DNA from: Cellulomonas sp. URHD0024
GTDB lineage: Bacteria > Actinomycetota > Actinomycetes > Actinomycetales > Cellulomonadaceae
DNA: 64,000 bases
Reading direction: 5' to 3'
Assembly (NCBI RefSeq): GCF_000426185.1
Contig: NZ_AUEW01000001.1
Coordinates: 496,001 to 560,000 of the forward strand
This document shows positions 9,742 to 19,001 of the stretch, one piece after another (the stretch's first letter is position 1; each line of letters starts with the position of its first letter). The notes below the pieces were generated by a model. That model had not been told where the DNA came from and did no database searches. It saw nothing but the letters and a program-made list of their open reading frames with translations. A program made the translations under genes and the position numbers.

Positions 9742-10866
9742 TCACAGCGAGACGACCCGCGACGGAGCCGCCGCGCCCTCGCTCACCTCGGCGTACGCCG
9801 CCGCGAGCAGCGCGGGGTCGGGACCCTCCAGGCGGACCGGGCGGCCGATGTCCTCGAGGACCACGAACCGCAGGAGGTCCCCGCGTGTCTTCTTGTCCCG
9901 ACGCATCGCCGACAGGAGCTGCTCCCACCGGTCACCCCGGTACGACACGGGCAGCCCCAGGGACGCCAGGATCGAGCGGTGCCTGTCGACGACGTCGTCG
10001 GAGAGCCGTCCGGCCAGCCGCGCGAGCTCCGCGACGAACACCATCCCCACCGACACCGCCGCGCCGTGACGCCACTGGAACCGCTCGACGTGCTCGACCG
10101 CGTGCCCGAAGGTGTGGCCGTAGTTCAGGATCTCCCGCAGCCCCGCCTCCTTCAGGTCCTCACCGACGACGTCGGCCTTGACCTGCACCGCGCGCTCGAC
10201 GAGCTCCAGCAGGACCGGCGACGACGACGCCGCGACCGGGTCGGTCAGGAGCTCGACGTTCTTCTCCACGAGCTCCAGGATGCGCGGGTCCGCGATGAAG
10301 CCGCACTTGACGACCTCGGCCAGGCCCGCGACGAAGTCGTGCTTGGGCATCGACGCCAGGGCGGCGAGGTCGCACAGGACGCCTGCGGGCGGATGGAACG
10401 CACCCACCAGGTTCTTGCCCTCGGCCGTGTTGATGCCGGTCTTGCCGCCGACGGCGGCGTCGACCATGGCCAGGAGCGTCGTCGGAACCTGGACCACCTG
10501 GATCCCGCGCAGCCACGTGGCCGCGACGAACCCGGCGAGGTCCGTCGTCGCTCCCCCACCGACCCCGACGACGGCGTCCGTGCGCGTGAAGTCGGCCTGG
10601 CCGAGCACCTGCCACAGGAACGCTGCGACCTGGGCGGTCTTGGCCTCCTCGGCGTCGGGTACCTCGGCGATCAACGCCTCGTAGCCGTGCGCCAGCAGGT
10701 CCTCGCGGATCGCATCGGCCGTCGCGGCGAGAGCGGAGGGATGCACGACGAGCACGCGGCGCACGTCACGTCCCAGGAGGCCGGGCAGGGCGCCGAGCAG
10801 GTGGCGGCCGAGAACCACGTCGTACGGCCGCTCCCCCGAGACGTGGATGGTCCGAGCGTCGGTCAC
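9742..10866 (-). CDS. aroB: 3-dehydroquinate synthase
   Basis: Converts DAHP to 3-dehydroquinate, using NAD and a divalent metal; second step of the shikimate pathway. At 374 aa the length is typical. Landmarks are [19 protein letters not shown] (nucleotide binding), [13 protein letters not shown], the metal ligand region AEVVKCGF and the histidines of [14 protein letters not shown] 10866 overlaps the aroK stop (GTGA); a much longer open frame upstream is only read-through of the aroK region. Confidence 0.97.
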   Translation of the reverse strand: MTDARTIHVSGERPYDVVLGRHLLGALPGLLGRDVRRVLVVHPSALAATADAIREDLLAHGYEALIAEVPDAEEAKTAQVAAFLWQVLGQADFTRTDAVVGVGGGATTDLAGFVAATWLRGIQVVQVPTTLLAMVDAAVGGKTGINTAEGKNLVGAFHPPAGVLCDLAALASMPKHDFVAGLAEVVKCGFIADPRILELVEKNVELLTDPVAASSSPVLLELVERAVQVKADVVGEDLKEAGLREILNYGHTFGHAVEHVERFQWRHGAAVSVGMVFVAELARLAGRLSDDVVDRHRSILASLGLPVSYRGDRWEQLLSAMRRDKKTRGDLLRFVVLEDIGRPVRLEGPDPALLAAAYAEVSEGAAAPSRVVSL

Positions 10867-11426
10867 AGCGGGTTCTCCTCGATCTCCTGCCGCCGCAGCG
10901 CGGCCAGCTCCAGCTCGATCAGCTCGGCGACGTCCGCCGGCTTGAGGCCGTCGGTCAGCACCCGCAGCGTGGCGACGCCCTCGTAGACGGGACGACGCGC
11001 CTCCATCAGGGCGCTCCACTGCGCCCGAGGGTTGCCCAGCAGCAGCGGTCGCGACGTGTTGAAGCCCACCCGCGGCGCCGCGTGCGCGAGCGTCACGTCG
11101 AGGAACACCACCACACCGCCCTCGTTCCGGTACGCCCCGAGGAGCTCCTGGGTCCGCGGGTCGAGCACCGCTCCCCCGCCGAGCGCCAGCACCCCGTCGT
11201 GCTCGGCGAGCGCCGAGGCCACGGCCGCGGCCTCGAGAGCGCGGAACTCGGGCTCGCCGTCCTCGATGAAGATGTCGGCGATCCGCTTGCCGGACACCGC
11301 CTCGACGTCGGCGTCGGTGTCCCGCACCGAGAGCTGCCAGCGCTCGCCGAGCGCCATCCCGACGGTGGACTTCCCCGAACCTGGAGGGCCGACGAGGACG
11401 ACGCGCGGACCGGGCACCGAGCTCAC
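10863..11426 (-). CDS. aroK: Shikimate kinase
   Basis: Phosphorylates shikimate to shikimate 3-phosphate. The 187-aa protein has a Walker A loop GPPGSGKST (residues 13-21), the substrate-binding DTDADVE segment (36-42) and the GGGAVLD motif. GTG 11426 overlaps the aroC stop codon and the 3' end overlaps aroB, so aroC-aroK-aroB are translationally coupled. Confidence 0.95.
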   Translation of the reverse strand: MSSVPGPRVVLVGPPGSGKSTVGMALGERWQLSVRDTDADVEAVSGKRIADIFIEDGEPEFRALEAAAVASALAEHDGVLALGGGAVLDPRTQELLGAYRNEGGVVVFLDVTLAHAAPRVGFNTSRPLLLGNPRAQWSALMEARRPVYEGVATLRVLTDGLKPADVAELIELELAALRRQEIEENPL

Positions 11427-12613
11427 GCCAGGAGGTCCGGGATGGCCGCGACATAGGCCTCGAGGTTGCGACGCACCTCGGTCACCGAGTCCCCGCCGAC
11501 CTTCTCGAGCAGCGCGTCGGCGAGCACGAGCGCCACCATCGCCTCCGCGACGACCGCCGCGGGCGGGACCGCGCAGACGTCCGAGCGCTGGTGCTGCGCC
11601 TTGGCCACCTCACCGGTGGAGACGTCCACCGTGGCCAACGCACGCGGGACGGTCGAGATCGGCTTCATCGCCGCACGCACGCGCAGCACCTCGCCGTTGG
11701 TCATCCCGCCCTCGATGCCACCGGCGCGGTTGGTGGTACGCACGATCCGGCCCGACCCGTCGCGCTCGATCTCGTCGTGCGCCTGCGAGCCTCGACGCGC
11801 GGCCGTGCGGAAGCCGTCACCGACCTCGACGCCCTTGATCGCCTGGATGCCCATCAGCGCCGCTGCGAGCCGTCCGTCGAGCTTGCGGTCGGCGTGCACG
11901 TACGACCCCAGCCCCGACGGCAGACCGTAGGCGAGCACCTCGACCACACCGCCGAGGGTGTCGCCGTCCTTGTGGCACTCGTCGATCTCGGCGACCATCG
12001 CCGTACTGGTGGCGCCGTCGAAGCAACGCACGGGATCTGCGTCGAGCGCAGCGGTGTCGTCCGGGTTCGGTAGCGCGGCGTCGTCGGGCACGGAGACGCC
12101 TCCGATGCTCACGACGTGCGAGACGAGCCGCACGCCCGCCGCCTGCTCGAGGAACCGGGCCGCGACCGTCCCGAGGGCCACCCGGGTGGCCGTCTCCCGT
12201 GCGCTCGCTCGTTCGAGGACCGGCCGGGCGTCGTCGAAGGCGTACTTCCGCATGCCGACGAGGTCGGCGTGCCCGGGGCGCGGCCGGGTGAGCGGTGCGT
12301 TGCGCGCGCGGTTGAGCACGTCGGGGTCGCCGACCGGGTCGGCGGACATCACCTCGACCCACTTGGGCCACTCGGTGTTGCCGATCTCGATCGCGACCGG
12401 GCCGCCCTGCGTGAGTCCGTGGCGCACGCCGGCGAGGAGTCGCACCTCGTCCTGCTCGAACTTCATGCGGGCACCGCGCCCGTAGCCCAGGCGCCGGCGG
12501 GCCAACGCGTCCTGCACGTGGAGAGTCTCGACGGAGACACCCGCAGGCATGCCTTCAAGGATGCCGACGAGAGCTGGGCCGTGGGACTCGCCGGAGGTCA
12601 GCCAACGCAACAT
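11423..12613 (-). CDS. aroC: Chorismate synthase
   Basis: Converts EPSP to chorismate with reduced FMN, the last shikimate step. At 396 aa it has all the signatures: [18 protein letters not shown] at the N-terminus, [27 protein letters not shown], the [13 protein letters not shown] region, and the Arg-Ala-rich C-terminal FMN segment. ATG 12613 has GGGAGG nine bases upstream; an ATG three codons earlier would abut the ribosome-binding site. It is the first gene of aroC-aroK-aroB-aroQ and is separated from the pilus genes by a strong terminator. Confidence 0.97.
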   Translation of the reverse strand: MLRWLTSGESHGPALVGILEGMPAGVSVETLHVQDALARRRLGYGRGARMKFEQDEVRLLAGVRHGLTQGGPVAIEIGNTEWPKWVEVMSADPVGDPDVLNRARNAPLTRPRPGHADLVGMRKYAFDDARPVLERASARETATRVALGTVAARFLEQAAGVRLVSHVVSIGGVSVPDDAALPNPDDTAALDADPVRCFDGATSTAMVAEIDECHKDGDTLGGVVEVLAYGLPSGLGSYVHADRKLDGRLAAALMGIQAIKGVEVGDGFRTAARRGSQAHDEIERDGSGRIVRTTNRAGGIEGGMTNGEVLRVRAAMKPISTVPRALATVDVSTGEVAKAQHQRSDVCAVPPAAVVAEAMVALVLADALLEKVGGDSVTEVRRNLEAYVAAIPDLLA

Positions 12614-12645
12614 GAGGCGCATCCTCCCATGCCACGCACAGCACG

Positions 12646-12681
12646 AAGGGCTGGGTCCGCCTGGTGGCGGGCCCAGCCCTT
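12646..12681 (-). terminator. Strong bipartite hairpin terminator after pilO
   Basis: AAGGGCTGGG and CCCAGCCCTT form ten perfect outer pairs, with CCGCC/GGCGG pairing inside around a TGGT loop. It starts 17 bases after the pilO stop on the minus strand and ends the pilMNO unit before aroC begins. Confidence 0.85.
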
Positions 12682-12698
12682 GGTGGTGCGTGCGTGCG

Positions 12699-13460
12699 CT
12701 ACCCGACCGGGATCATCGGGTTCTTGCCGGGCACGGCGCCGGGCAGCGGTGCCGGCTTTGCCGTCGGGTCCGGCGTGGGCGTACCCACCCCGTCCGGCAG
12801 GACGTACGCCTGACCCACGATGACCAGCTCCTGGTCGCCGTCGTGCGTCGCCGGATAACCCGCCCCGCCGGCGCCCTCCTTCTTGGCGGTCGCCGTGACG
12901 CTGGAGACCAGCAGCAGACGCGGCGAGTTCTGCACGTCGAACAGGAACGCGTTCGTGTTGTCGAAGGACCCCACCACGCCGACCGAGAACGGGATCGAGA
13001 TCAGCGGTGAGGTCACAGGTCCTGGTGCCGCAGGGGTCGCGGCGTCGGCGGCAGGCGCGTCCTTGGACGTGCCGTCCGTCGGTGTGGGCGTCGGCGCCGG
13101 CGCCGGCGGGGGCGCGAGCAGCGTCGGCAAACCGGGCGTGATGGCCGTGATCGTCACCGAGTGCGCGACCGCGATCGCATCGAGTGCCAGCAGATACTCC
13201 GCGAGCTGTTCGGTCGTGGGCACCTTCTGGTGGATCGCCGCCAGCTGCGCCTTGTACTCGTCGAGCTTGGCGAAGTCGGCCGCGAGCTTGCGCACCGCGA
13301 CCTCCTGGATCTGGTTCGCGGAGACGGTCTGCGTCGTCTGGTCGCGGAGCTCGGATGTCTTCGACATCGTCGGAGAGATGGCGAAGACGTACGCGCCCGC
13401 GGCGATGACCACACCGACGAACGCCGTCCCGCCGATCCACGTGCTCTTCTTGGCAGCCAT
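12699..13460 (-). CDS. pilO: Type IV pilus inner-membrane assembly protein PilO-like
   Basis: A 253-aa protein with a short cytoplasmic start, one TM helix (about residues 8-28), a coiled-coil-type stretch and a periplasmic-type C-terminal domain interrupted by a Pro/Thr-rich linker (about 115-150). This is the PilO layout: PilM, PilN and PilO form the alignment platform linking the PilB/PilC motor to the pilus. Sequence conservation is low in this family, so the call rests on topology and on its position directly after pilM and pilN. It is the last gene of the operon, followed by a strong hairpin. Confidence 0.8.
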   Translation of the reverse strand: MAAKKSTWIGGTAFVGVVIAAGAYVFAISPTMSKTSELRDQTTQTVSANQIQEVAVRKLAADFAKLDEYKAQLAAIHQKVPTTEQLAEYLLALDAIAVAHSVTITAITPGLPTLLAPPPAPAPTPTPTDGTSKDAPAADAATPAAPGPVTSPLISIPFSVGVVGSFDNTNAFLFDVQNSPRLLLVSSVTATAKKEGAGGAGYPATHDGDQELVIVGQAYVLPDGVGTPTPDPTAKPAPLPGAVPGKNPMIPVG

Positions 13461-13462
13461 GA

Positions 13463-14161
13463 TCAGCCCTCGCTCTTCGGCACGTCGAAGCGGTGTGTGT
13501 ACGCAGCGTCGGTCACGTTGACCGCGAGCGTGACCGAGTAGTAGTCCCCGCGCTCGTCACCGCTGATCGCAATGGACGAGACGGTCGCGTCGATGAGACC
13601 GGGCACCGTGTTGAGGGCTGTGATCCAGGCGGCGCTGTTGGGCACCGTCAGGGTGCGGGCCTCGAAGGTGATCCGCCCTACGGCCATGCCCTGCAGGGGA
13701 GCGGTCGAGGCCACAGCCGGTGTTGTCGGGGTCGCCACCGTGATCGCGTAGGTCTCGAAGCTGATGTCGGCCGGGAGCACGGCCGTGACCGCGTCCAGGT
13801 AGGAGCGCCACTGGACGTCCGTCGACATGCCGAAGGCCACGGCGTTGTTGGCGGCCGTGAGGGCTCCCTTGACCTTCGGCACCTCGGCGTACTTCGCCGC
13901 CTCGGTCTCGAGCCGCGCCGTCTCCGACTGGGCGTCTGCCAGGTCGTTGGTCGCCGAGGCGTTCGCGATGAGAGCCACGCCGAACGCCCCGAAGCACAGG
14001 ACGACGACGAGGACGAGGCTCATCACGAGCCAGCGCTTCGTCGCGCGCATGCCTCGGGCAGCACGGACCTCGGGTGGGAGCAGGTTGACCTGCGGAAGCG
14101 TCCCGCTCAGTGCCGTGCCGGCACTGGACCGGCCCTTCGGTCGTTCCAGAAGCGTGGTCAT
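13463..14161 (-). CDS. pilN: Type IV pilus assembly protein PilN-like
   Basis: A 232-aa bitopic membrane protein. The N-terminal cytoplasmic motif VNLLPPEVRAAR (about residues 25-36) is the conserved PilN segment that docks into PilM. A TM helix follows at about 45-68, then a coiled-coil-type region and a ferredoxin-like extracytoplasmic domain. Start and stop overlap or abut pilM (ATGA overlap) and pilO (2-base gap). Confidence 0.87.
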   Translation of the reverse strand: MTTLLERPKGRSSAGTALSGTLPQVNLLPPEVRAARGMRATKRWLVMSLVLVVVLCFGAFGVALIANASATNDLADAQSETARLETEAAKYAEVPKVKGALTAANNAVAFGMSTDVQWRSYLDAVTAVLPADISFETYAITVATPTTPAVASTAPLQGMAVGRITFEARTLTVPNSAAWITALNTVPGLIDATVSSIAISGDERGDYYSVTLAVNVTDAAYTHRFDVPKSEG

Positions 14162-15222
14162 GCGGCAACTCCGTAGGCCAGCCCGACGGGGAGGGCGATG
14201 AACGACTCGTGCCCGACCAGCGCCTCGCGCTGGACGGTCTTGGCGGAGCGGAGGCCCGCGAGCGGGTCACCCAAGGTGACCGGCAGCCGGCTCGCGCTCG
14301 AGAGGTACTGCCCGAGGCCGGGGAGGTGCGACCCGCCGCCGGTGAGGACGCAGACGTCGATGCCGGCGCCCGGGTTGTTGCTCGAGTAGTAGACGAAGGT
14401 GTTGCGCACGGACTCCACGAGAGCGCGCACCACGGTGCTCACGGCCTCGGCGGCGTCGGCACGTTCGGGCGCAACCGCGTAGCCGATGCCGACCTCACGC
14501 TTGACCGCCTCCGCGTCGATCGCGGCGATGCCGAGCGCACTGGCGACCGCCGCCGTGACGTTCTGGCCGCCGGTGGGCAGCGACCGTACGAGGCGGGGCG
14601 ATCCCTGGGCCGAGATGACCACGGTGGTGATGGTCGCGCCGATGTCGACGAACGCGGCCGTCGAGTGGGCGAGCTCCCCCCGGGCGAGCGCACGGTGCAG
14701 GGCGAAGGCGTTGAGGTCGACCATGCGGGGCCGCAGGCCCGCGCCCTCGACCGCGAGGACGTTCGCCGTGACAGTGTCCCGCTGCGCGGCCACGAGCATG
14801 CCGTTCACGGTGCGCCCCTGCGGTCCGTCGAACTCGCGGGTCGGGAAGTAGTCGAGGAGGGCGTCCTCCGACGACATCGGCAGGAGCTCGCTCACCTGGA
14901 ACGGGAGCGATGCCCGCAGCTGTGCGAGCGGCATCCAGGGCAGGTCGAGCTCACGCACGATCACCCGCTGGTTGCCGACGCCGATGACGACGTCCTTCGA
15001 CTCGAACTTGGTCTGGGCCCAGAGCTGCCGCAGCGCGCTCGAGACAGTTTCCGGCTGCACGACCTCGCCGTCGCGGACGGCTCCGAGGGGCAGAGCGACC
15101 TGGCCGAAACGAACGAGTGTCGGAGGCGTCTTGCCCGTCGGGCCGCCGCTCCCGAACTCGAGCTCCGCAGCCCGGACGCACGACGAGCCGATGTCCAGCC
15201 CGATGACGCGTGTGGTACCCAC
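14158..15222 (-). CDS. pilM: Type IV pilus actin-like ATPase PilM
   Basis: A 354-aa actin/FtsA-fold cytoplasmic protein that binds the PilN N-terminal motif. Actin-family nucleotide motifs are visible: VIGLDIGSSCVRAAE near the start, FVDIGATITTVVI in the middle and VLTGGGSHLPGLGQYL near the C-terminus. GTG 15222 was preferred because GGAAGGA lies seven bases upstream; another GTG at 15237 has none. A sigma-28-like promoter lies 35 bases upstream of the start. Confidence 0.92.
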   Translation of the reverse strand: MGTTRVIGLDIGSSCVRAAELEFGSGGPTGKTPPTLVRFGQVALPLGAVRDGEVVQPETVSSALRQLWAQTKFESKDVVIGVGNQRVIVRELDLPWMPLAQLRASLPFQVSELLPMSSEDALLDYFPTREFDGPQGRTVNGMLVAAQRDTVTANVLAVEGAGLRPRMVDLNAFALHRALARGELAHSTAAFVDIGATITTVVISAQGSPRLVRSLPTGGQNVTAAVASALGIAAIDAEAVKREVGIGYAVAPERADAAEAVSTVVRALVESVRNTFVYYSSNNPGAGIDVCVLTGGGSHLPGLGQYLSSASRLPVTLGDPLAGLRSAKTVQREALVGHESFIALPVGLAYGVAA

Positions 15223-15257
15223 GAGAGTCCTTCCCACGGACGATTGAGTTCATTCGT

Positions 15258-15286
15258 CCTATCGGGTGGCTCGGCGTCCGACTTGA
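15258..15286 (-). promoter_or_regulatory. Sigma-28 (FliA/WhiG)-like promoter of pilMNO
   Basis: Minus strand: TCAAG, 16-base spacer, CCGATA. The geometry matches the FliA/WhiG consensus (TAAA-N15/16-GCCGATAA) and is identical to three other pilus promoters in this window. It lies in the gap between pilD and pilM, 35 bases from the pilM start codon. Confidence 0.65.
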
Positions 15287-15322
15287 GGTCTGTTCCACAT
15301 TCGCTGGTGCGAATTGTCGACG

Positions 15323-16123
15323 TCAGAGCACTCCGACGTACCACTCCCAGAGGGGCTGACCGACGACGATGCCGACGGCGGCGCCCAGAAGCATCCACGG
15401 CCCGAACGGGATACCGGACTTGCGGCCGGCGCGGCCGAAGACGAGCAGACCGATCGCGAAGAGTCCCCCGAGCAGGAACGCGGAGAACCACCCGATGACC
15501 AGTGCACCCCAGCCGAACCAGCCGAGGTAGAGGCCGAGGACACCGGCGAGCTTCACGTCCCCGAAGCCCATGCCACCGGGGTACACCAGCACCGTCACGA
15601 AATAGACCAGGAAGAGCGCGACCGCGCCGATGACCGCGCGGAGCAACGCCTCCCAGTGAGGCTCTCCCCACGGGTTCCAGCTGGCGAGCGTGATCAGGGC
15701 GAGCGCGACGGGGTATGCCGGCAGCACGATCGCGTCGGGCAGCCGCTTGGTGTCGAGGTCGATGAGTGCCAGCGCGACCGAGATCGCCGCGAGGTAGAGC
15801 AAGGCCGGCAGGATCCACGTCGGGCCGGCGAACCAGGCGGTGAGCGCGAACAGCACGCTCGTGCCCGCCTCGACGAGCGGGTACCGCGCCGAGATCGGGG
15901 CACCGCAGTCCCGGCACCTCGCCCGCAGGAGCAGCCAGGACACGACCGGGACGTTGTCCCGTCGCCGGATCGCGTGCCCGCACGCCGGGCACGCGCTCGG
16001 CGGGTGGGAGATCGACTCGCCCCGAGGAACACGCCAGACGACGACGTTGAGGAACGAGCCGATCGCCAGCCCCACCACGCCGCACAGCAGCATGAGCATG
16101 AGTGTCGTGCCGGTGTCTGTCAT
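15323..16123 (-). CDS. pilD: Prepilin peptidase / N-methyltransferase
   Basis: A 266-aa polytopic aspartyl protease that removes prepilin leader peptides and methylates the new N-terminal residue. The zinc-finger-like cytoplasmic loop CPACGH...CRDCG (about residues 45-75) of bifunctional enzymes is present. The catalytic aspartates lie in ALIDLDTKRLPD and in the GMGFGDVKL motif. It is the last gene of the minor pilin-pilD group and the only prepilin peptidase seen here, so it should process all pilins of the island. Confidence 0.95.
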   Translation of the reverse strand: MTDTGTTLMLMLLCGVVGLAIGSFLNVVVWRVPRGESISHPPSACPACGHAIRRRDNVPVVSWLLLRARCRDCGAPISARYPLVEAGTSVLFALTAWFAGPTWILPALLYLAAISVALALIDLDTKRLPDAIVLPAYPVALALITLASWNPWGEPHWEALLRAVIGAVALFLVYFVTVLVYPGGMGFGDVKLAGVLGLYLGWFGWGALVIGWFSAFLLGGLFAIGLLVFGRAGRKSGIPFGPWMLLGAAVGIVVGQPLWEWYVGVL

Positions 16124-16185
16124 CTACCCCTGCCTCGCGGTCGACTCCCGCGGGGCCGACGAAGTGCCTCCACGGCCATGCCGCA

Positions 16186-18207
16186 TCACTGCTTGATGGC
16201 CACCGGCGTGTCGATCTCGCCGCTCGAGCGCAGCGTGTAGACGGAGTTCGCCCACTTCGGGAAGAACGGCACCGGCAGGCTCACCAGACGGACGTCGTAC
16301 CGGTAGTCCTTGAGGTAGCCATGGTACTTCGTCGCCGTCGCGCAGCCCGAGTCCGGGACACCGACGATGCCACGCCAGCGCTGCGCGATCGAGCCGTTGA
16401 CCAGCAACGTGCCCTTGAAGCAGCCCGAGTCGTAGCTCTGGACCATCAGGGAGTGCTGCAGCGTCTGGATCGCCGCGGCGACCTGGACGCCCTGCGCCGG
16501 GGTGTACACGCCCGCACCGGGCTCCTTGTACCGCGTCAGGGCCACCGCGTCGGTGTCCGTTCCCGACTTGGTCGTCGACTTCCACTCCCACAGGGTCGAG
16601 CTGTACACGGTGCAGACGCCGGCGCTGTAGGTGGTGCACTTCTTCTGCGACTCCACGGTGCCCACGGTCGAGTGGAGCACCTCGACGGAGTTCGTCGCCA
16701 CGAGCCCGAGCACGTCGGTGCCGGCCAGGGTTCCGCCGGCCATCACGATGTCGCCCGTCACCATGATCGACTGCGCGGCTGCCAGCGTCAGCGCACCCTT
16801 GAGCACACCCTCGACGTAGATGTTCCCGAGGTTGCACCGCTTGCTCGGCGAGAGCATGACCTTGTCGGCCAGCATGGTGCTCGTCGATCCCGACGGTGCC
16901 GTGCCGGTGTAGTTCCCGGACGGCAGGGTCGAGCCACCGGGGCCGCGGAGCTCACCGGCGTAGCACGGACGCGACGTCGCACCCGAGTCGGCGGCGTAGA
17001 CGACCATCCCGTCGGGCACGGGGATCGACGCACCGGACGAGCTCTCGAGGGCGGCGAGGGTCCCGCACGACGGCATGACACCAGCGAGGCTCGGCGTCGG
17101 GACCGGCGCCACGCCGTTGTTGACCGACGTGCGGTTCCACACGGTCATCATGCCCGGCGCCGTGGCCGAGGCCGGAGCGTCGAAGCGGATCCGCACGGCG
17201 CCGAAGTACTTGCAGCCCGGCTTCGACGAGAGACCGGCCGACGTGTCGGTCAGGTAGAGCGGGGCGTGGTACAGCGGCTTCTTCCCGCTGAAGTCCGCAT
17301 CGCTGACCACGGAGTCGGCAGGCGCCTGGCGTAGGCAGGTGGCCACCCAGGTCGACACGACGCCCGTCGCGTTCTTGCAGTTCTCGTCGGCCGTCCAGAC
17401 CTGCTTCTTGAAGGTCGGCTTGGCCTTGGATGCGTCGTTGTGCGTCGCCCAGATGGTGTCGTTGCTGAACACCTCGCCGTCGAGGACGTCGCCGCTGGCG
17501 AACCGGATCTCCTGGCAGTCCGTGTCCGTGTCCCGGATGCCCCCGTGGAGCGGCATGTAGTGCCAGTAGTACGCGACGCCGGCACCCGACTTCCCGCACT
17601 CGTCCGTCGGCGCCCCGCCCAACGGGTTGGTCGCGGTCGGGGCGTACTTGGCCAGGAGCGTGTTGCCGGGGTCCGCGTCCTCGAAGTCGGTGTAGTACAC
17701 GTAGTCGAGCGAGGTGCCGACCTTGATCGTGCCCTCGACCGTGCGGTACCTGCCGTTGGCACGTCCCGTCACCGACACCCCGTACGTGTCCGAGCCGACG
17801 GTGTACGTGATCTTGTAGTGGTACCAGCCCCGCTTGGTGCTCGTCGATCCCGGCTCCACCGGAGCCCAGCCGGGAAGCGTCGTCATGGTGTAGCCGCAGA
17901 TGTTGCTGGTGGGCGACATCGGGCCCTGCCACGCCTTGTTGAGGCAGTCGACCTTGGTCCCGTACGAGTCGTCCCGGTTGAGCCGTGAGATGAAGTCGTC
18001 GATACCGGTCTGCGCGGCCGACATCGAGGTCGAGTAGTCCTGGTCGTACCGGGCGAACTTGGTCGAGCGCATGGTGACGGAGATCGACGCCAACGCGAGC
18101 ATCGACAGCACCAGCATCGACCCGATCACAAGGATCAGGACGGAACCGGAGTCGTCCGTGCGCCGAATGCGACGCAGCACGCCGCGACGAGCTGGAGGAG
18201 TCCTCAT
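16186..18207 (-). CDS. Large PilX-like pilus assembly protein
   Basis: A 673-aa protein with a class III-like N-terminus: a basic leader, DDSGSVLILVIGSMLVLSM, and one TM helix (about 22-45), without the Glu5 of true pilins. The rest is a very large extracellular region with many cysteines (possible disulfides) and a C-terminal beta-rich part. PilX/PilK-like minor pilins are usually much smaller; the size suggests a tip adhesin or a scaffold. It overlaps the PilW-like gene upstream (ATGA) and precedes pilD. The identification rests on the N-terminus and context. Confidence 0.7.
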   Translation of the reverse strand: MRTPPARRGVLRRIRRTDDSGSVLILVIGSMLVLSMLALASISVTMRSTKFARYDQDYSTSMSAAQTGIDDFISRLNRDDSYGTKVDCLNKAWQGPMSPTSNICGYTMTTLPGWAPVEPGSTSTKRGWYHYKITYTVGSDTYGVSVTGRANGRYRTVEGTIKVGTSLDYVYYTDFEDADPGNTLLAKYAPTATNPLGGAPTDECGKSGAGVAYYWHYMPLHGGIRDTDTDCQEIRFASGDVLDGEVFSNDTIWATHNDASKAKPTFKKQVWTADENCKNATGVVSTWVATCLRQAPADSVVSDADFSGKKPLYHAPLYLTDTSAGLSSKPGCKYFGAVRIRFDAPASATAPGMMTVWNRTSVNNGVAPVPTPSLAGVMPSCGTLAALESSSGASIPVPDGMVVYAADSGATSRPCYAGELRGPGGSTLPSGNYTGTAPSGSTSTMLADKVMLSPSKRCNLGNIYVEGVLKGALTLAAAQSIMVTGDIVMAGGTLAGTDVLGLVATNSVEVLHSTVGTVESQKKCTTYSAGVCTVYSSTLWEWKSTTKSGTDTDAVALTRYKEPGAGVYTPAQGVQVAAAIQTLQHSLMVQSYDSGCFKGTLLVNGSIAQRWRGIVGVPDSGCATATKYHGYLKDYRYDVRLVSLPVPFFPKWANSVYTLRSSGEIDTPVAIKQ

Positions 18208-19001
18208 GGCGTTGTCTCCGTACCGGGTCTGAGCACGGCCTGCGAGTTGGGCAGCAGGACGCGTTGGATGTACGTGGTCGGCTTCGGGTGAGTCGGGCTC
18301 GCGACCTGGACCGTGGCCGACACCTCCACGGACAGGAGGTTGTCGATCTCCGGACCCGTGAGCGGGGTCCCGACACCCAGCTGCTTCGAGTCACCGGTGG
18401 GGAGCGCCTCGTTGCTGTAGTAGCGGAACAGCGTGTGGTCGACGTCCGTGACGACGCCCGTGGTCAGTCGGCGGGTCTTGAGCCGGAGCTTGCACGCGGT
18501 CGAAGCGGCCGAGTCCTCGGCGTTGCAGTACGCGTACCCCGTGTCCGAGCTCGGCAGCGGCGAGTCGGGCACCTGGATCTTCTCGATGAGCACGCCGGCG
18601 TCGGGACCGGTGGTCGCCACGGTGTAGGTCACGCGGCTCGGACCGGTCGCGTTGTTCGCGTTGTTCAGGTTCGAGTAGAACGACATCGTCGTGGGCGTCG
18701 CCGAGATGAAGGCGTCCGTGGCGGCGCAGATCGACAGGTCGGCACACGTGATCAGCTGGCTCGGTCGCACCGCCGAGCGGATGAGCTTGGTGACCCGCTC
18801 GCTCGCCGTCCTCCCGGCATCCACCTGGTCCTGCCGGGCCGTGATCTGTCCGGTGGATCGCGTGAAACCGATGGTCATCGTGGCGATCGCTGCCAGCAGG
18901 ATGCCCGTGATCATCATCGTGACCAGCATCTCCGCGAGGGTGGTGCCCGCCTCGCGGTCCAGGTCTCGGCGCGCCGCAGCGCGCAGTCTGCGCAGCGTCA
19001 T
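18204..19001 (-). CDS. PilW-like minor prepilin
   Basis: A 265-aa prepilin-like protein. The leader ends at Gly19, followed by TTLAEMLVTMMITGILLAAI with Glu at mature position 5, the type IV prepilin signature. The mature domain contains paired cysteines. ATG 19001 overlaps the stop of the PilV-like gene (ATGA); the longer open frame upstream is only a shadow of that gene. Minor pilins of this type prime pilus assembly or cap the tip. Assignment as PilW rather than another minor pilin is from gene order. Confidence 0.75.
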   Translation of the reverse strand: MTLRRLRAAARRDLDREAGTTLAEMLVTMMITGILLAAIATMTIGFTRSTGQITARQDQVDAGRTASERVTKLIRSAVRPSQLITCADLSICAATDAFISATPTTMSFYSNLNNANNATGPSRVTYTVATTGPDAGVLIEKIQVPDSPLPSSDTGYAYCNAEDSAASTACKLRLKTRRLTTGVVTDVDHTLFRYYSNEALPTGDSKQLGVGTPLTGPEIDNLLSVEVSATVQVASPTHPKPTTYIQRVLLPNSQAVLRPGTETTP